Shown here: piece after piece, positions 1-6,200 of the stretch
Layout of the letters: the number at the start of each line of letters is the position of its first letter
Numbering within the stretch: the stretch's first letter is position 1
Origin: Candidatus Omnitrophota bacterium
Lineage (GTDB): Bacteria; Omnitrophota; Gorgyraeia; Gygaellales; Profunditerraquicolaceae
NCBI GenBank assembly: GCA_018814745.1
Contig: JAHIZC010000165.1
Location: forward strand, 1 to 6,200
Reading direction: 5' to 3'
DNA length: 6,200 bases
Notes under the pieces: model-generated
Databases searched by the model: none
Told to the model about the DNA's origin: nothing
The model's input: only the letters and a program-made list of their open reading frames with translations
Program-made: the position numbers and the translations under genes

Positions 1-237
1 CCTCTCATACTGATCTTTGTGATTTTTTACTTTTTACTTATCCGTCCGCAAAAACAGAGAGAAAAAGAGCACAAAGCGATGCTCAGTGAGCTAAACAAAA
101 ACGATCAGGTAGTCACTTCCAGCGGGATTCACGGGACTGTGATTAATGTAAAGGATAAGACCGTGATTTTACGGATCGACGATAATGTAAAGATAGAAAT
201 CGAAAAAAAATCTATTGCTTTTAAAAAAGTTCAATAA
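1..237 (+). CDS. yajC: YajC, preprotein translocase accessory subunit (5' end outside the window)
   Basis: YajC is a small single-span inner-membrane protein that associates with SecD and SecF and helps SecYEG-mediated export. The open frame runs in from the left edge, so the start codon and roughly the first 15-25 residues are missing; 78 codons are visible before the TAA at 235-237. What can be seen is the second half of a hydrophobic helix (PLILIFVIFYFLLI), then the family signature IRPQ followed by a basic stretch (KQREKEHK), then the soluble domain with DQVVTSSGIHGTV, a close match to the usual GDxVVTxGGIxGxV. The GTG at base 19 lies inside the membrane helix and is not the real start. 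The gene ends 20 bases before secDF, the classic yajC-secD-secF arrangement, which supports the call. The identification is firm; only the N-terminus is unknown. Confidence 0.94.
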   Translation, partial: PLILIFVIFYFLLIRPQKQREKEHKAMLSELNKNDQVVTSSGIHGTVINVKDKTVILRIDDNVKIEIEKKSIAFKKVQ

Positions 238-257
238 TTTCTTAAAAGCAGACAAAT

Positions 258-2465
258 ATGGGAAGACAAGTAATTAAAAAACTGGTACTGATTTTGTCAA
301 TCTTGGGGATTTGCGCTTACTTTGCGTTTCCTTTGGATAAGAGGATTAATCTAGGGTTGGATCTCAAGGGCGGGATGCATCTGCTCTTAAAAGTGGATAC
401 CGGCCATTTAGATGATGAGCAGAGAAGGGATGCAGCTGACCGGGCAGTCGAGATAATCAGAAACAGGATCGATGAATTTGGCGTACGAGAACCTTCCATC
501 CAAAGACAGGGTGAGGATGAGATCGTAATACAATTACCTGGCGTAACCGATAGAGAAAGGGCTTTGGATATTATCGGTAAGACTGCGATGCTAGAGTTTA
601 AGCTGGTATCTTCTGATATCGAAAAATTAAAGCAGGCTCAAGAAGGCGTTATTCCTGAGGGGTTTGAGCTTAAATATATCGAGAAGGAAGATAGCGAACC
701 GGTATTGCTGGAAAAGAAAGCGGTCTTGACCGGAGATGCACTGGTTAATGCTAGTGTAAAATTTGATCAGAGTGAATTTAACGAGGCAATCGTGGCTTTA
801 AATTTCAATCCCGAAGGAGCAAAAGAATTCGCTAAGCTTACTGCAGAGAACGTAGGTAAGAGATTAGCAATTGTTTTAGACGGGAAGGTGCAGTCGGCAC
901 CGAGAATACGGGAAGCAATACCAAGCGGCGAAGCGATAATTTCCGGGCGATTTGCGATCGATGAAGCGCAGGATCTAGCCTTAATCTTGAGGGTCGGAGC
1001 CTTGCCTGCACCGATGCATATCGAAGAAGAGAGAACAATCGGCCCTTTACTGGGAGAGGATTCGATCAACAGAGGCATTAAAGCTCTAATTATCGGCGGC
1101 GTGTCAGTTTGCAGTTTTATGATGATTTATTATCTTTTAGCAGGCGTAATCTGCAACTTGGCGTTAGCACTTAATCTGCTGATGATCTTAGGCGGATTAG
1201 GTATCTTGCCGGTACTCTTTCCTGGTGTCTCTGCCACTTTGACCTTACCCGGAATCGCAGGTATCGTATTGTCTTTAGGCATGGCAGTGGACGCCAATGT
1301 CCTGATCTATGAACGCATCAGGGAAGAGATAAATACAGGAAAAAACTTGACTGCAGCTATCGCCAACGGTTACGGTAAAGCATTCAGCGCAATCTTAGAT
1401 ACTAATATAACCACTTTGATCGCCGCCTTTTTGTTATTTCAATTTGGCACCGGTTCTATCAGAGGGTTTGCCGTAACTTTAACCATCGGCTTAATCTCTA
1501 GTTTATTTACTTCTATTGTGGTTACTCGTACCATCTTTGAGATGTTAATAAGCTTGAAGTTGTTAAAGAATCGGCTGCCTATGCTCAGGCTCTTCAAAGA
1601 GACTAAATTAGATTTCATCAGCAAGAGAAGAATTTTTTACGCCTTATCTACGATTATTATCATCAGCGGACTATTTTTATATTTCAATAAGGGCAAGGAT
1701 GCTTTTGGTATTGATTTTGCCGGAGGACAACTACAGGAATATAGTTTTAGAACCGCACCTCAGGTCGATGAAGTGCGCAGTGTGCTTAAGCAAATCGGGT
1801 TGGCTGAAGGCTCAATACAACAATTCAAAGAAGACCCGAGGATTATATTAATTAGGACTACTGAGGATAAAAATACGTTCTTGACCAATAAGTTAAAACA
1901 GACTTTTCCTGATCAAGAGATCCAGACTTTAAGAGTGGAACGAGTAGGCCCGGTAGCAGGAAAATATTTACAGACTAAAGCCTTAAAAGCTTTGATTTGG
2001 GCAATGATTGGAATCTTGATTTATGTCGCCTTTAGGTTTAAGCACGTTAATTTTGCCGTGGCAGGTGTGGTCGCGCTTCTCCATGACGTATTCATTGCTT
2101 TAGGATTTCTGCTTTTTACCGGAAGGCAGATCGACCTTCTGATCGTTACGGCCTTTTTGACAATCGCCGGCTATTCGATTAATGATACGATTGTTATTTA
2201 TGACAGGGTAAGAGAGAATACGCGTAATTTCAGGAGGCTTGGCCTTAGGGAATTAATAAATCTAAGCGTAAATCAAACGCTGGGCAGGACAGTGCTGACT
2301 ACTTTTGCTACCCTTTTGGTAGTTGTGGCTATATTCTTCTACGGCGGAGAAGTACTGAGTAACTTTGCCTTTACTCTGATCGTAGGTTTTATCTCTGGGA
2401 TTTACTCTACTATCTATATTGCCTCTCCTTTAGTTCTTCTCTTAAGCCGTAAACATACAAAATAA
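258..2465 (+). CDS. secDF: SecDF, fused protein-export membrane protein SecD/SecF
   Basis: SecDF is a proton-driven, RND-type membrane protein that pulls exported polypeptides from the SecYEG channel on the outer face of the inner membrane. Here SecD and SecF are one 735-residue chain, as in Bacillus subtilis and Thermus thermophilus. SecD half: TM1 (about 7-25), motif LGLDLKGG (32-39), large P1 domain (about 40-265), then TM2-TM6 (275-432) with GIVLSLGMAVDANVLIYERI (335-354). SecF half from about residue 450: TM7, motif GIDFAGG (484-490), P4 domain, then TM8-TM12 (577-729) with GYSINDTIVIYDRVRE (638-653). By alignment from memory, D345, D643 and R677 match the Thermus proton-relay residues D340, D637 and R671, so the pump should be active. 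The ATG start gives a normal N-terminus directly before TM1, but the 20-base gap to yajC holds no good Shine-Dalgarno sequence, suggesting translational coupling. Nothing looks truncated. Confidence 0.97.
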   Translation: MGRQVIKKLVLILSILGICAYFAFPLDKRINLGLDLKGGMHLLLKVDTGHLDDEQRRDAADRAVEIIRNRIDEFGVREPSIQRQGEDEIVIQLPGVTDRERALDIIGKTAMLEFKLVSSDIEKLKQAQEGVIPEGFELKYIEKEDSEPVLLEKKAVLTGDALVNASVKFDQSEFNEAIVALNFNPEGAKEFAKLTAENVGKRLAIVLDGKVQSAPRIREAIPSGEAIISGRFAIDEAQDLALILRVGALPAPMHIEEERTIGPLLGEDSINRGIKALIIGGVSVCSFMMIYYLLAGVICNLALALNLLMILGGLGILPVLFPGVSATLTLPGIAGIVLSLGMAVDANVLIYERIREEINTGKNLTAAIANGYGKAFSAILDTNITTLIAAFLLFQFGTGSIRGFAVTLTIGLISSLFTSIVVTRTIFEMLISLKLLKNRLPMLRLFKETKLDFISKRRIFYALSTIIIISGLFLYFNKGKDAFGIDFAGGQLQEYSFRTAPQVDEVRSVLKQIGLAEGSIQQFKEDPRIILIRTTEDKNTFLTNKLKQTFPDQEIQTLRVERVGPVAGKYLQTKALKALIWAMIGILIYVAFRFKHVNFAVAGVVALLHDVFIALGFLLFTGRQIDLLIVTAFLTIAGYSINDTIVIYDRVRENTRNFRRLGLRELINLSVNQTLGRTVLTTFATLLVVVAIFFYGGEVLSNFAFTLIVGFISGIYSTIYIASPLVLLLSRKHTK

Positions 2466-2487
2466 AAAACAATAGAGAAAACTATCG

Positions 2488-4410
2488 ATGTTCAGGTCTT
2501 TAAAAATATATCTCGGATTAACGGTCAAACTAGATCAGTTGCTCGCCGATCTTCTGGAGTTTGGTTACAGAAGAGAGGATGGCGTAGCCGAAGAAGGAGA
2601 TTTCGCTAGAAGAGGCGGAATCATAGACGTATTCCCTTTTGCTTTCCAGCTTCCGGTGCGTATTGAGCTCTCCGGTGATCAGATCATCTCGGTTAAATCA
2701 TTTAATACAGAGACCGGTAAACCGTTGTGGGAACATAAAATCATCATCGTCCTGCCAATCAAAAAGTCCCATTCCCCTAAAACCATACCCTTTAAAGAAG
2801 AATTCCCTCTTTCAAATTACATTGATCTTGATATCGGTGATTACGTCGTACACAATCTTTATGGTATTGGAAGATTCAGGGGGTTAGAGAAAATAAAAAT
2901 CAAAGATCAATCCAAAGACCACTTGGTTATCGAGTATGACCTAGGCGAGAAGCTTTATGTCCCGGTTGACCAGATGCATATGGTGCAAAAATATATCGCT
3001 TTCCAGATAAGGAGGCCGAAACTTTATAGATTAGGTACTCGCCAATGGCAGAGAACGAAAAACAAGACGAGAAAGGCGATTCAGAAGCTTGCCTGGGAGC
3101 TACTTTCTCTACAGGCGATGCGCTTAAGTAGCAAAGGTTTCGCTTACTCCGCTGACTCTGATTGGCAGGAGCAATTTGAGAAGACTTTTCCTTACCAGGA
3201 GACTCTTGATCAGGCAAGCGCTAATTCTCAGGTAAAAAAAGATATGGAGTCAATAAAGCCTATGGATAGGCTGCTCTGCGGTGACGTTGGATATGGAAAG
3301 ACAGAGGTAGCTATGCGGGCAGCGTTTAAGGCGGTGATGGATAATAAACAGGTTGCCTATCTTGTTCCTACTACAATTTTAGCAGAACAGCATTATCACA
3401 ATTTCAGTTCGCGCCTTAAGGATTTCCCAATCAATTTACAGTTGCTCTGCCGCTTTAAAACAAGTGCTGAGCAGAAGAAAATCGTGGAAGATATCTCTCA
3501 GGGTAGAGTCGATATTGTAATCGGGACGCATAGGCTTTTATCTGATGATGTTAATTTTAAGGATTTGGGGCTGGTAGTGATCGACGAAGAACAGCGCTTT
3601 GGAGTAAGGCATAAGGAAAAGTTGAAACAGTTAAGGCTTGCTACCGATGTCTTAACCTTGACCGCAACTCCGATACCAAGGACACTTTATATGAGCCTGA
3701 TGGGCGCTAAAGATTTCTCAGTGATCAATACACCGCCTCAAAATAGATTGCCAATAAAGACGGTTGTGGTAGAATATGATGAAGATTTAATCCGGCAGGC
3801 GATTCTCAGGGAGTATAATCGTAAAGGCCAGGTTTTTTTCTTGCATAACCGGGTTTACGATATTGAAAAAATCAAGGAGAAGCTAAAGAGAATCCTGCCA
3901 TCTACGGTGAGATTAGCGATAGCTCACGGGCAGATGCCCTCCCGGGATTTAGAAGCGGTGATGTGTGATTTTCTCGATGCCAAGATCGATTGCCTGATTT
4001 GTACGGTAATTATTGAATCCGGTATAGATGTCCCAAATGCTAATACGATCATTGTGAATAATTCTTATAATTTCGGGCTTGCTAATCTACATCAACTCAG
4101 GGGTAGGGTCGGTAGATTTAACAGGCCGGCTTATGCCTATTTGATGGTACCTAAAAATCAGACGCTCAATAAGGATGCCAGAAAAAGAATGGCCGCAATC
4201 CAGGAATACTCGCATTTGGGAGCAGGATTTAAAATCGCCATGGAGGATCTGGAAATTAGAGGAGCAGGAAATCTCCTTGGCATGCAGCAACACGGTTTTA
4301 TCGCGGCTGTGGGATTTGATCTATACTGCAGGCTTTTAAAGGAAACAGTGGGCAGCTTAAAAAAAGTTCTCAATAACGAACCCAGAGGTAATTATCATGC
4401 GCAGGATTAA
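2488..4410 (+). CDS. mfd: Domain-minimal Mfd-type transcription-repair coupling translocase (D2-D4-D5-D6 only)
   Basis: Mfd binds stalled RNA polymerase, pushes it off DNA with an ATP-driven motor and recruits UvrA for repair. This 640-residue protein is much shorter than the usual ~1150. In order: D2, the UvrB-like UvrA-binding domain (4-90; RRGGIIDVFP 41-50, PVRIE 56-60); a ~25-residue linker; D4, the RNA-polymerase-interacting domain (about 116-172; GDYVVHNLYGIGRF, KLYVPVDQMH); D5 with Walker A GDVGYGKTE (265-273), Ia VPTTILAEQH (293-302), Walker B DEEQ (366-369), motif III TATPIPRTL (392-400); D6 with IESGIDVPNANT (509-520), motif VI QLRGRVGR (536-543) and the TRG-type segment LGAGFKIAMEDLEIRGAGNLLG (577-598). 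D1a, D1b, D3 and D7 are absent. An in-frame TAG at 2473-2475 precedes the ATG, so no hidden 5' extension exists, and secDF occupies the upstream DNA. The next gene overlaps the 3' end. The frame is open and all motor motifs are intact, so this is probably a functional compact form. RecG is excluded by D2 and D4. Confidence 0.92.
   Translation: MFRSLKIYLGLTVKLDQLLADLLEFGYRREDGVAEEGDFARRGGIIDVFPFAFQLPVRIELSGDQIISVKSFNTETGKPLWEHKIIIVLPIKKSHSPKTIPFKEEFPLSNYIDLDIGDYVVHNLYGIGRFRGLEKIKIKDQSKDHLVIEYDLGEKLYVPVDQMHMVQKYIAFQIRRPKLYRLGTRQWQRTKNKTRKAIQKLAWELLSLQAMRLSSKGFAYSADSDWQEQFEKTFPYQETLDQASANSQVKKDMESIKPMDRLLCGDVGYGKTEVAMRAAFKAVMDNKQVAYLVPTTILAEQHYHNFSSRLKDFPINLQLLCRFKTSAEQKKIVEDISQGRVDIVIGTHRLLSDDVNFKDLGLVVIDEEQRFGVRHKEKLKQLRLATDVLTLTATPIPRTLYMSLMGAKDFSVINTPPQNRLPIKTVVVEYDEDLIRQAILREYNRKGQVFFLHNRVYDIEKIKEKLKRILPSTVRLAIAHGQMPSRDLEAVMCDFLDAKIDCLICTVIIESGIDVPNANTIIVNNSYNFGLANLHQLRGRVGRFNRPAYAYLMVPKNQTLNKDARKRMAAIQEYSHLGAGFKIAMEDLEIRGAGNLLGMQQHGFIAAVGFDLYCRLLKETVGSLKKVLNNEPRGNYHAQD
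4384..4389 (+). promoter_or_regulatory. Ribosome binding site of the SurA-like gene, inside the mfd 3' end
   Basis: AGAGGT lies 7 bases upstream of the ATG at 4397. It is the clearest Shine-Dalgarno sequence of the window and sits within the last codons of mfd, so the downstream start is read by ribosomes finishing mfd or loading independently. It supports the chosen start of the chaperone gene. Confidence 0.7.
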
Positions 4411-5314
4411 AACATTTATTTGTAGGCTAGCTATTTTCTATCTGCTATTTGGTTTTTCTATGCCTTGCTGTCTTTTTGCGGAGAGTAAAATAATCGCTAT
4501 CGTCAATTCCGAAGCGATTACTCAAAAGGACCTTAATGATTTTATTAATTTTATGCGCCTGCAATTATCGCCTGAATTTGAGGGGAGTGCCTTAGAGGAG
4601 AGAGTTCAGTCGATGAAAAAAGATCTGCTGAATAAGTTGATTGAAGACAAGTTAGTCTTGCAGGAAGCCAAAAAGAATGAGCTTTCAGTAGATGAAAGCA
4701 GAATCAGAGCGAGAATCAATGATATTCGAAGTAGATATGCTACGGATAATGGTTTTCAGGCAGATCTACTGATCAGAGGCCTGACTCAGGCAGATTTAGA
4801 AACAAAGATCAGAGAACAACTTCTTATGCATGGTATCATTGAACATGCAGTACGCCGGAATATTATGATTACCCCTAAGGAGATAACCGCTTTCTATAAT
4901 CAGAATATCGGAAAATTCAATGCCGAAGAAATAAGGAAGGTGGATGTGGTGATCGTCGGCTCCGGCGCCCTGGCGAATAAAATAACCTTGGATTTAAATA
5001 GCCCTAAGCCACTGGAAGATATTGTAGGAGAGCACTCTCTTAGTATTGATAGCCTGGAGGTTATCGAGAGAGAGCTTAGCGAAGAGATTAGCAGGGAAGT
5101 TTTTAATCTAAAAACAGGAGAGAGGTCTAAATTAATCCATCACGAAGGCAAATACTATATCTTCCGGCTTAATCAGATCATTCCTTCCAGAAAACTGAAC
5201 TTAGCAGAGGTTCAGGATCAAATAAAACTCTACTTATTCGAAACAAAGATGCAGGAATCCATGTTGAAGTGGTTAGATGAACTCAAAGAAAAATCCTATA
5301 TCAAAATCCTCTAA
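4397..5314 (+). CDS. Exported SurA/PpiC-type chaperone with a degenerate parvulin domain
   Basis: The 305-residue protein has a Sec signal peptide (basic MRRIK, hydrophobic core to about 24, likely cleavage after LFA at residue 28), so it should act outside the inner membrane, probably as a periplasmic chaperone for outer-membrane or secreted proteins. Residues 31-165 are a SurA-type N domain: IIAIVNSEAITQKDL (32-46) is the family opening, followed by helices with KKDLLNKLIEDKLVLQEAKK. Residues 180-258 match a parvulin peptidyl-prolyl isomerase domain in outline (FNLKTGERSKL near 236-246, KYYIFRL 252-258), but the usual histidines are replaced and the glycine-rich GGxLG strand is missing, so isomerase activity is doubtful. 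The C-terminal helix (LAEVQDQIKLYL to LKEKSYIKIL) repacks on the N domain in relatives. It overlaps mfd by 14 bases and pdxA by 38. The surA-pdxA neighbourhood is a known arrangement in other bacteria and supports the family call. Whether it is an orthologue of SurA itself cannot be said. Confidence 0.85.
   Translation: MRRIKTFICRLAIFYLLFGFSMPCCLFAESKIIAIVNSEAITQKDLNDFINFMRLQLSPEFEGSALEERVQSMKKDLLNKLIEDKLVLQEAKKNELSVDESRIRARINDIRSRYATDNGFQADLLIRGLTQADLETKIREQLLMHGIIEHAVRRNIMITPKEITAFYNQNIGKFNAEEIRKVDVVIVGSGALANKITLDLNSPKPLEDIVGEHSLSIDSLEVIERELSEEISREVFNLKTGERSKLIHHEGKYYIFRLNQIIPSRKLNLAEVQDQIKLYLFETKMQESMLKWLDELKEKSYIKIL
5277..5314 (+). other. Out-of-frame coding overlap between the chaperone gene and pdxA
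   Basis: These 38 bases encode the last residues of the chaperone (DELKEKSYIKIL plus stop) and, in another frame, the first residues of PdxA (MNSKKNPISKSS). The PdxA-side residues form a basic, serine-rich lead before VRVGLTMGDPSG that most PdxA proteins lack or have much shorter, so it is probably a disordered tail dictated by the overlap. Confidence 0.7.
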
Positions 5315-6200
5315 GGTCAGGGTCGGCCTTACCATGGGTGACCCTTCCGGTATCGGCCCTGCGGCCACCTTAAAAGCATTAAAAAAATTAAAAGGCCTGG
5401 CAGATTTTACTATTATCGGCGACCGTTGGCTATTGAATAAACTTACGACTTATAACTTACGACTTACGGCCGGAGTGCGGTTAATCGATCTTCAGAATGT
5501 CCCACGAAAAGGATTTGCATTTGGTAAAATAAAAGCGGCATACGGTAAAGCTTCGATGGAATATTTAGATAAAGCCCTAGAGCTAATTAAGCAAAAAGAA
5601 ATAGACTGCCTGGTCACCTCTCCGATCTCAAAAGAATCAATAAATCTAGCCGGATTTAAATACTCCGGCCATACGGAATACTTAGCCGAGAAAACAGATA
5701 GCAAAGATTTTGCGATGATGCTCTTAAATAAAAAGATTAAATTCTCGCTACTCACCAGGCACCTTCCTTTAAAAAATGTCTCTCTATCATTAAACCAGCA
5801 GTCGATTTATAAGACAATTCTCTTAACGCACGAATTCCTGAAAAAAAACTTCGCTCTAAAAAACCCCAGGATCGTACTTTGCGGCCTTAATCCTCATGCC
5901 TCTGATAATGGTTTGATCGGAAGAGAAGAGAACAACCTGATCGCGCCGGTCGTAAAAAAGATTAATGATAAGTTTAAGTTCAATATAGTCGGGCCGATTT
6001 CGGCAGATCTGGCGGTTTGTAAAACAAGGGATCAATTTTATGATTGCGTGATCGCCGCCTATCATGATCAGGCATTGATACCGCTAAAGCTGCTTGATCG
6101 AGAAGGCGGGGTAAATATCACTCTCGGCCTGCCTTTTATCAGGACTTCTCCGTTGCACGGTACGGCTTTTAATATTGCAAAGAACATTCCTTTAATTAAA
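5277..6200 (+). CDS. pdxA: PdxA, 4-hydroxythreonine-4-phosphate dehydrogenase (3' end outside the window)
   Basis: PdxA oxidises 4-phosphohydroxy-L-threonine with NAD(P)+; the product decarboxylates and is condensed by PdxJ to pyridoxine 5'-phosphate in DXP-dependent vitamin B6 synthesis in the cytoplasm. The frame is open to the window edge: 308 codons, with perhaps 15-25 residues missing compared with the usual ~330. Signatures: MGDPSGIGP (20-28), TSPISKESI (114-122), SGHTEYLAE (130-138), and the three metal-ligand histidines in RHLPL (H162), GLNPHA (H207) and AYHDQ (H263), followed by GGVNITLGLPFIRTS (277-291) and HGTA (294-297). The catalytic set looks complete. The start is ATG 5277, directly after an in-frame TAG at 5274-5276; the only other ATG (5334) would remove the first beta strand. 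This puts 38 bases inside the upstream chaperone gene, with a weak ribosome site, suggesting coupled translation. A short heptamer repeat lies in the loop after IIGDRWLLN. Confidence 0.96.
   Translation, partial: MNSKKNPISKSSKVRVGLTMGDPSGIGPAATLKALKKLKGLADFTIIGDRWLLNKLTTYNLRLTAGVRLIDLQNVPRKGFAFGKIKAAYGKASMEYLDKALELIKQKEIDCLVTSPISKESINLAGFKYSGHTEYLAEKTDSKDFAMMLLNKKIKFSLLTRHLPLKNVSLSLNQQSIYKTILLTHEFLKKNFALKNPRIVLCGLNPHASDNGLIGREENNLIAPVVKKINDKFKFNIVGPISADLAVCKTRDQFYDCVIAAYHDQALIPLKLLDREGGVNITLGLPFIRTSPLHGTAFNIAKNIPLIK
5441..5468 (+). repeat. Four tandem heptamers inside pdxA
   Basis: Four consecutive 7-base units, ACTTACG, ACTTATA, ACTTACG and ACTTACG, occupy 28 bases without interruption (consensus ACTTAYR). 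Because 7 is not a multiple of 3, the units are read in different frames and encode a non-repetitive stretch around KLTTYNLRLTA (residues 55-65 of PdxA), between the first Rossmann-like strand region and VRLIDL, where PdxA proteins vary in length. It resembles the short tandemly repeated repetitive heptamers known from cyanobacterial genomes. The repeat is directly visible; its nature as a dispersed genome-wide element is a guess. Confidence 0.8.

Noticed and set aside
767..1078. A 103-codon open frame on the minus strand opposite secD
   Set aside because: It mirrors the strongly conserved P1 region of SecD, shows no recognisable family, and has a composition expected from reading a real gene backwards.
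2466..2487. The shortened mfd as a pseudogene whose missing 5' part lies upstream
   Set aside because: Only 22 bases separate it from the intact secDF stop, an in-frame TAG sits in this gap, and no D1a-like coding remnant is readable. Motor motifs are undamaged.
2927..3217. A 96-codon minus-strand open frame opposite mfd
   Set aside because: It lies wholly opposite the conserved RID/motor junction of mfd, and no family or promoter can be recognised.
2488..4410. Reading the short mfd as recG or another DEAD-box helicase
   Set aside because: RecG shares the motor and TRG-type segment but not the UvrB-like D2 or the D4 polymerase-binding domain, both of which are clear here.
4397..4480. A lipoprotein signal at the two adjacent cysteines (residues 24 and 25) of the chaperone
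   Set aside because: The residues before the cysteines (SMP, then MPC) do not fit a lipobox; cleavage after LFA fits an ordinary signal peptide better.
5334..5336. ATG 5334 as the pdxA start
   Set aside because: It would remove VRVGLT, the first beta strand that precedes MGDPSG in PdxA proteins, and no better ribosome binding site precedes it.
5320..5345. GGGTC and GACCC arms that could form a hairpin near the start of pdxA, as a possible terminator or leader element
   Set aside because: The arms are only 5 bases with a long loop and no following T-run, and they lie in the conserved VGLTMGDPSG codons, which explain the sequence.
5492..6065. Two minus-strand open frames (87 and 69 codons) in the last 700 bases
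   Set aside because: This stretch is fully explained by pdxA on the plus strand, which shows all its catalytic motifs in one uninterrupted frame.

Overview
The window is a tightly packed, single-strand (+) gene cluster of five genes with almost no intergenic DNA: yajC (3' part), a fused secDF, a drastically shortened mfd, a SurA/PpiC-type export chaperone, and pdxA (cut off by the window end). Gaps are 20 and 22 bases, followed by overlaps of 14 and 38 bases. No terminator or promoter stands out between them, so they are most likely one transcription unit. No tRNA, rRNA, CRISPR array or insertion sequence is visible.

Organism: a moderately AT-rich bacterium with a diderm envelope, inferred from a periplasmic SurA-type chaperone with a signal peptide. 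The order yajC-secDF-mfd-surA-like-pdxA, as I remember it, resembles uncultured lineages of the Omnitrophota (Candidatus Omnitrophica) and their relatives. This is an impression from gene order and style, not a phylogenetic result.

Layout. Bases 1-237: the end of YajC, the small membrane partner of SecDF. Bases 258-2465: SecDF as one 735-residue, 12-helix protein with all the proton-relay residues. Bases 2488-4410: a 640-residue Mfd relative, about 55% of the usual length. It begins exactly at the UvrA-binding domain D2, jumps directly to the RNA-polymerase-interacting domain D4, keeps the complete D5/D6 translocase motor, and ends where the autoinhibitory D7 should begin. The UvrB-like D1a/D1b, D3 and D7 are absent. 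Bases 4397-5314: an exported chaperone with a SurA N domain and a shrunken parvulin domain that lacks the usual catalytic histidines. Bases 5277-6200: PdxA of vitamin B6 synthesis, with all three metal-binding histidines and a four-copy heptamer repeat in a variable loop.

The first two genes and the fourth form an export theme: translocation motor, then periplasmic folding. mfd and pdxA are co-transcribed housekeeping genes. The most notable item is the domain-minimal Mfd, which looks like an intact, functional gene rather than a broken one.
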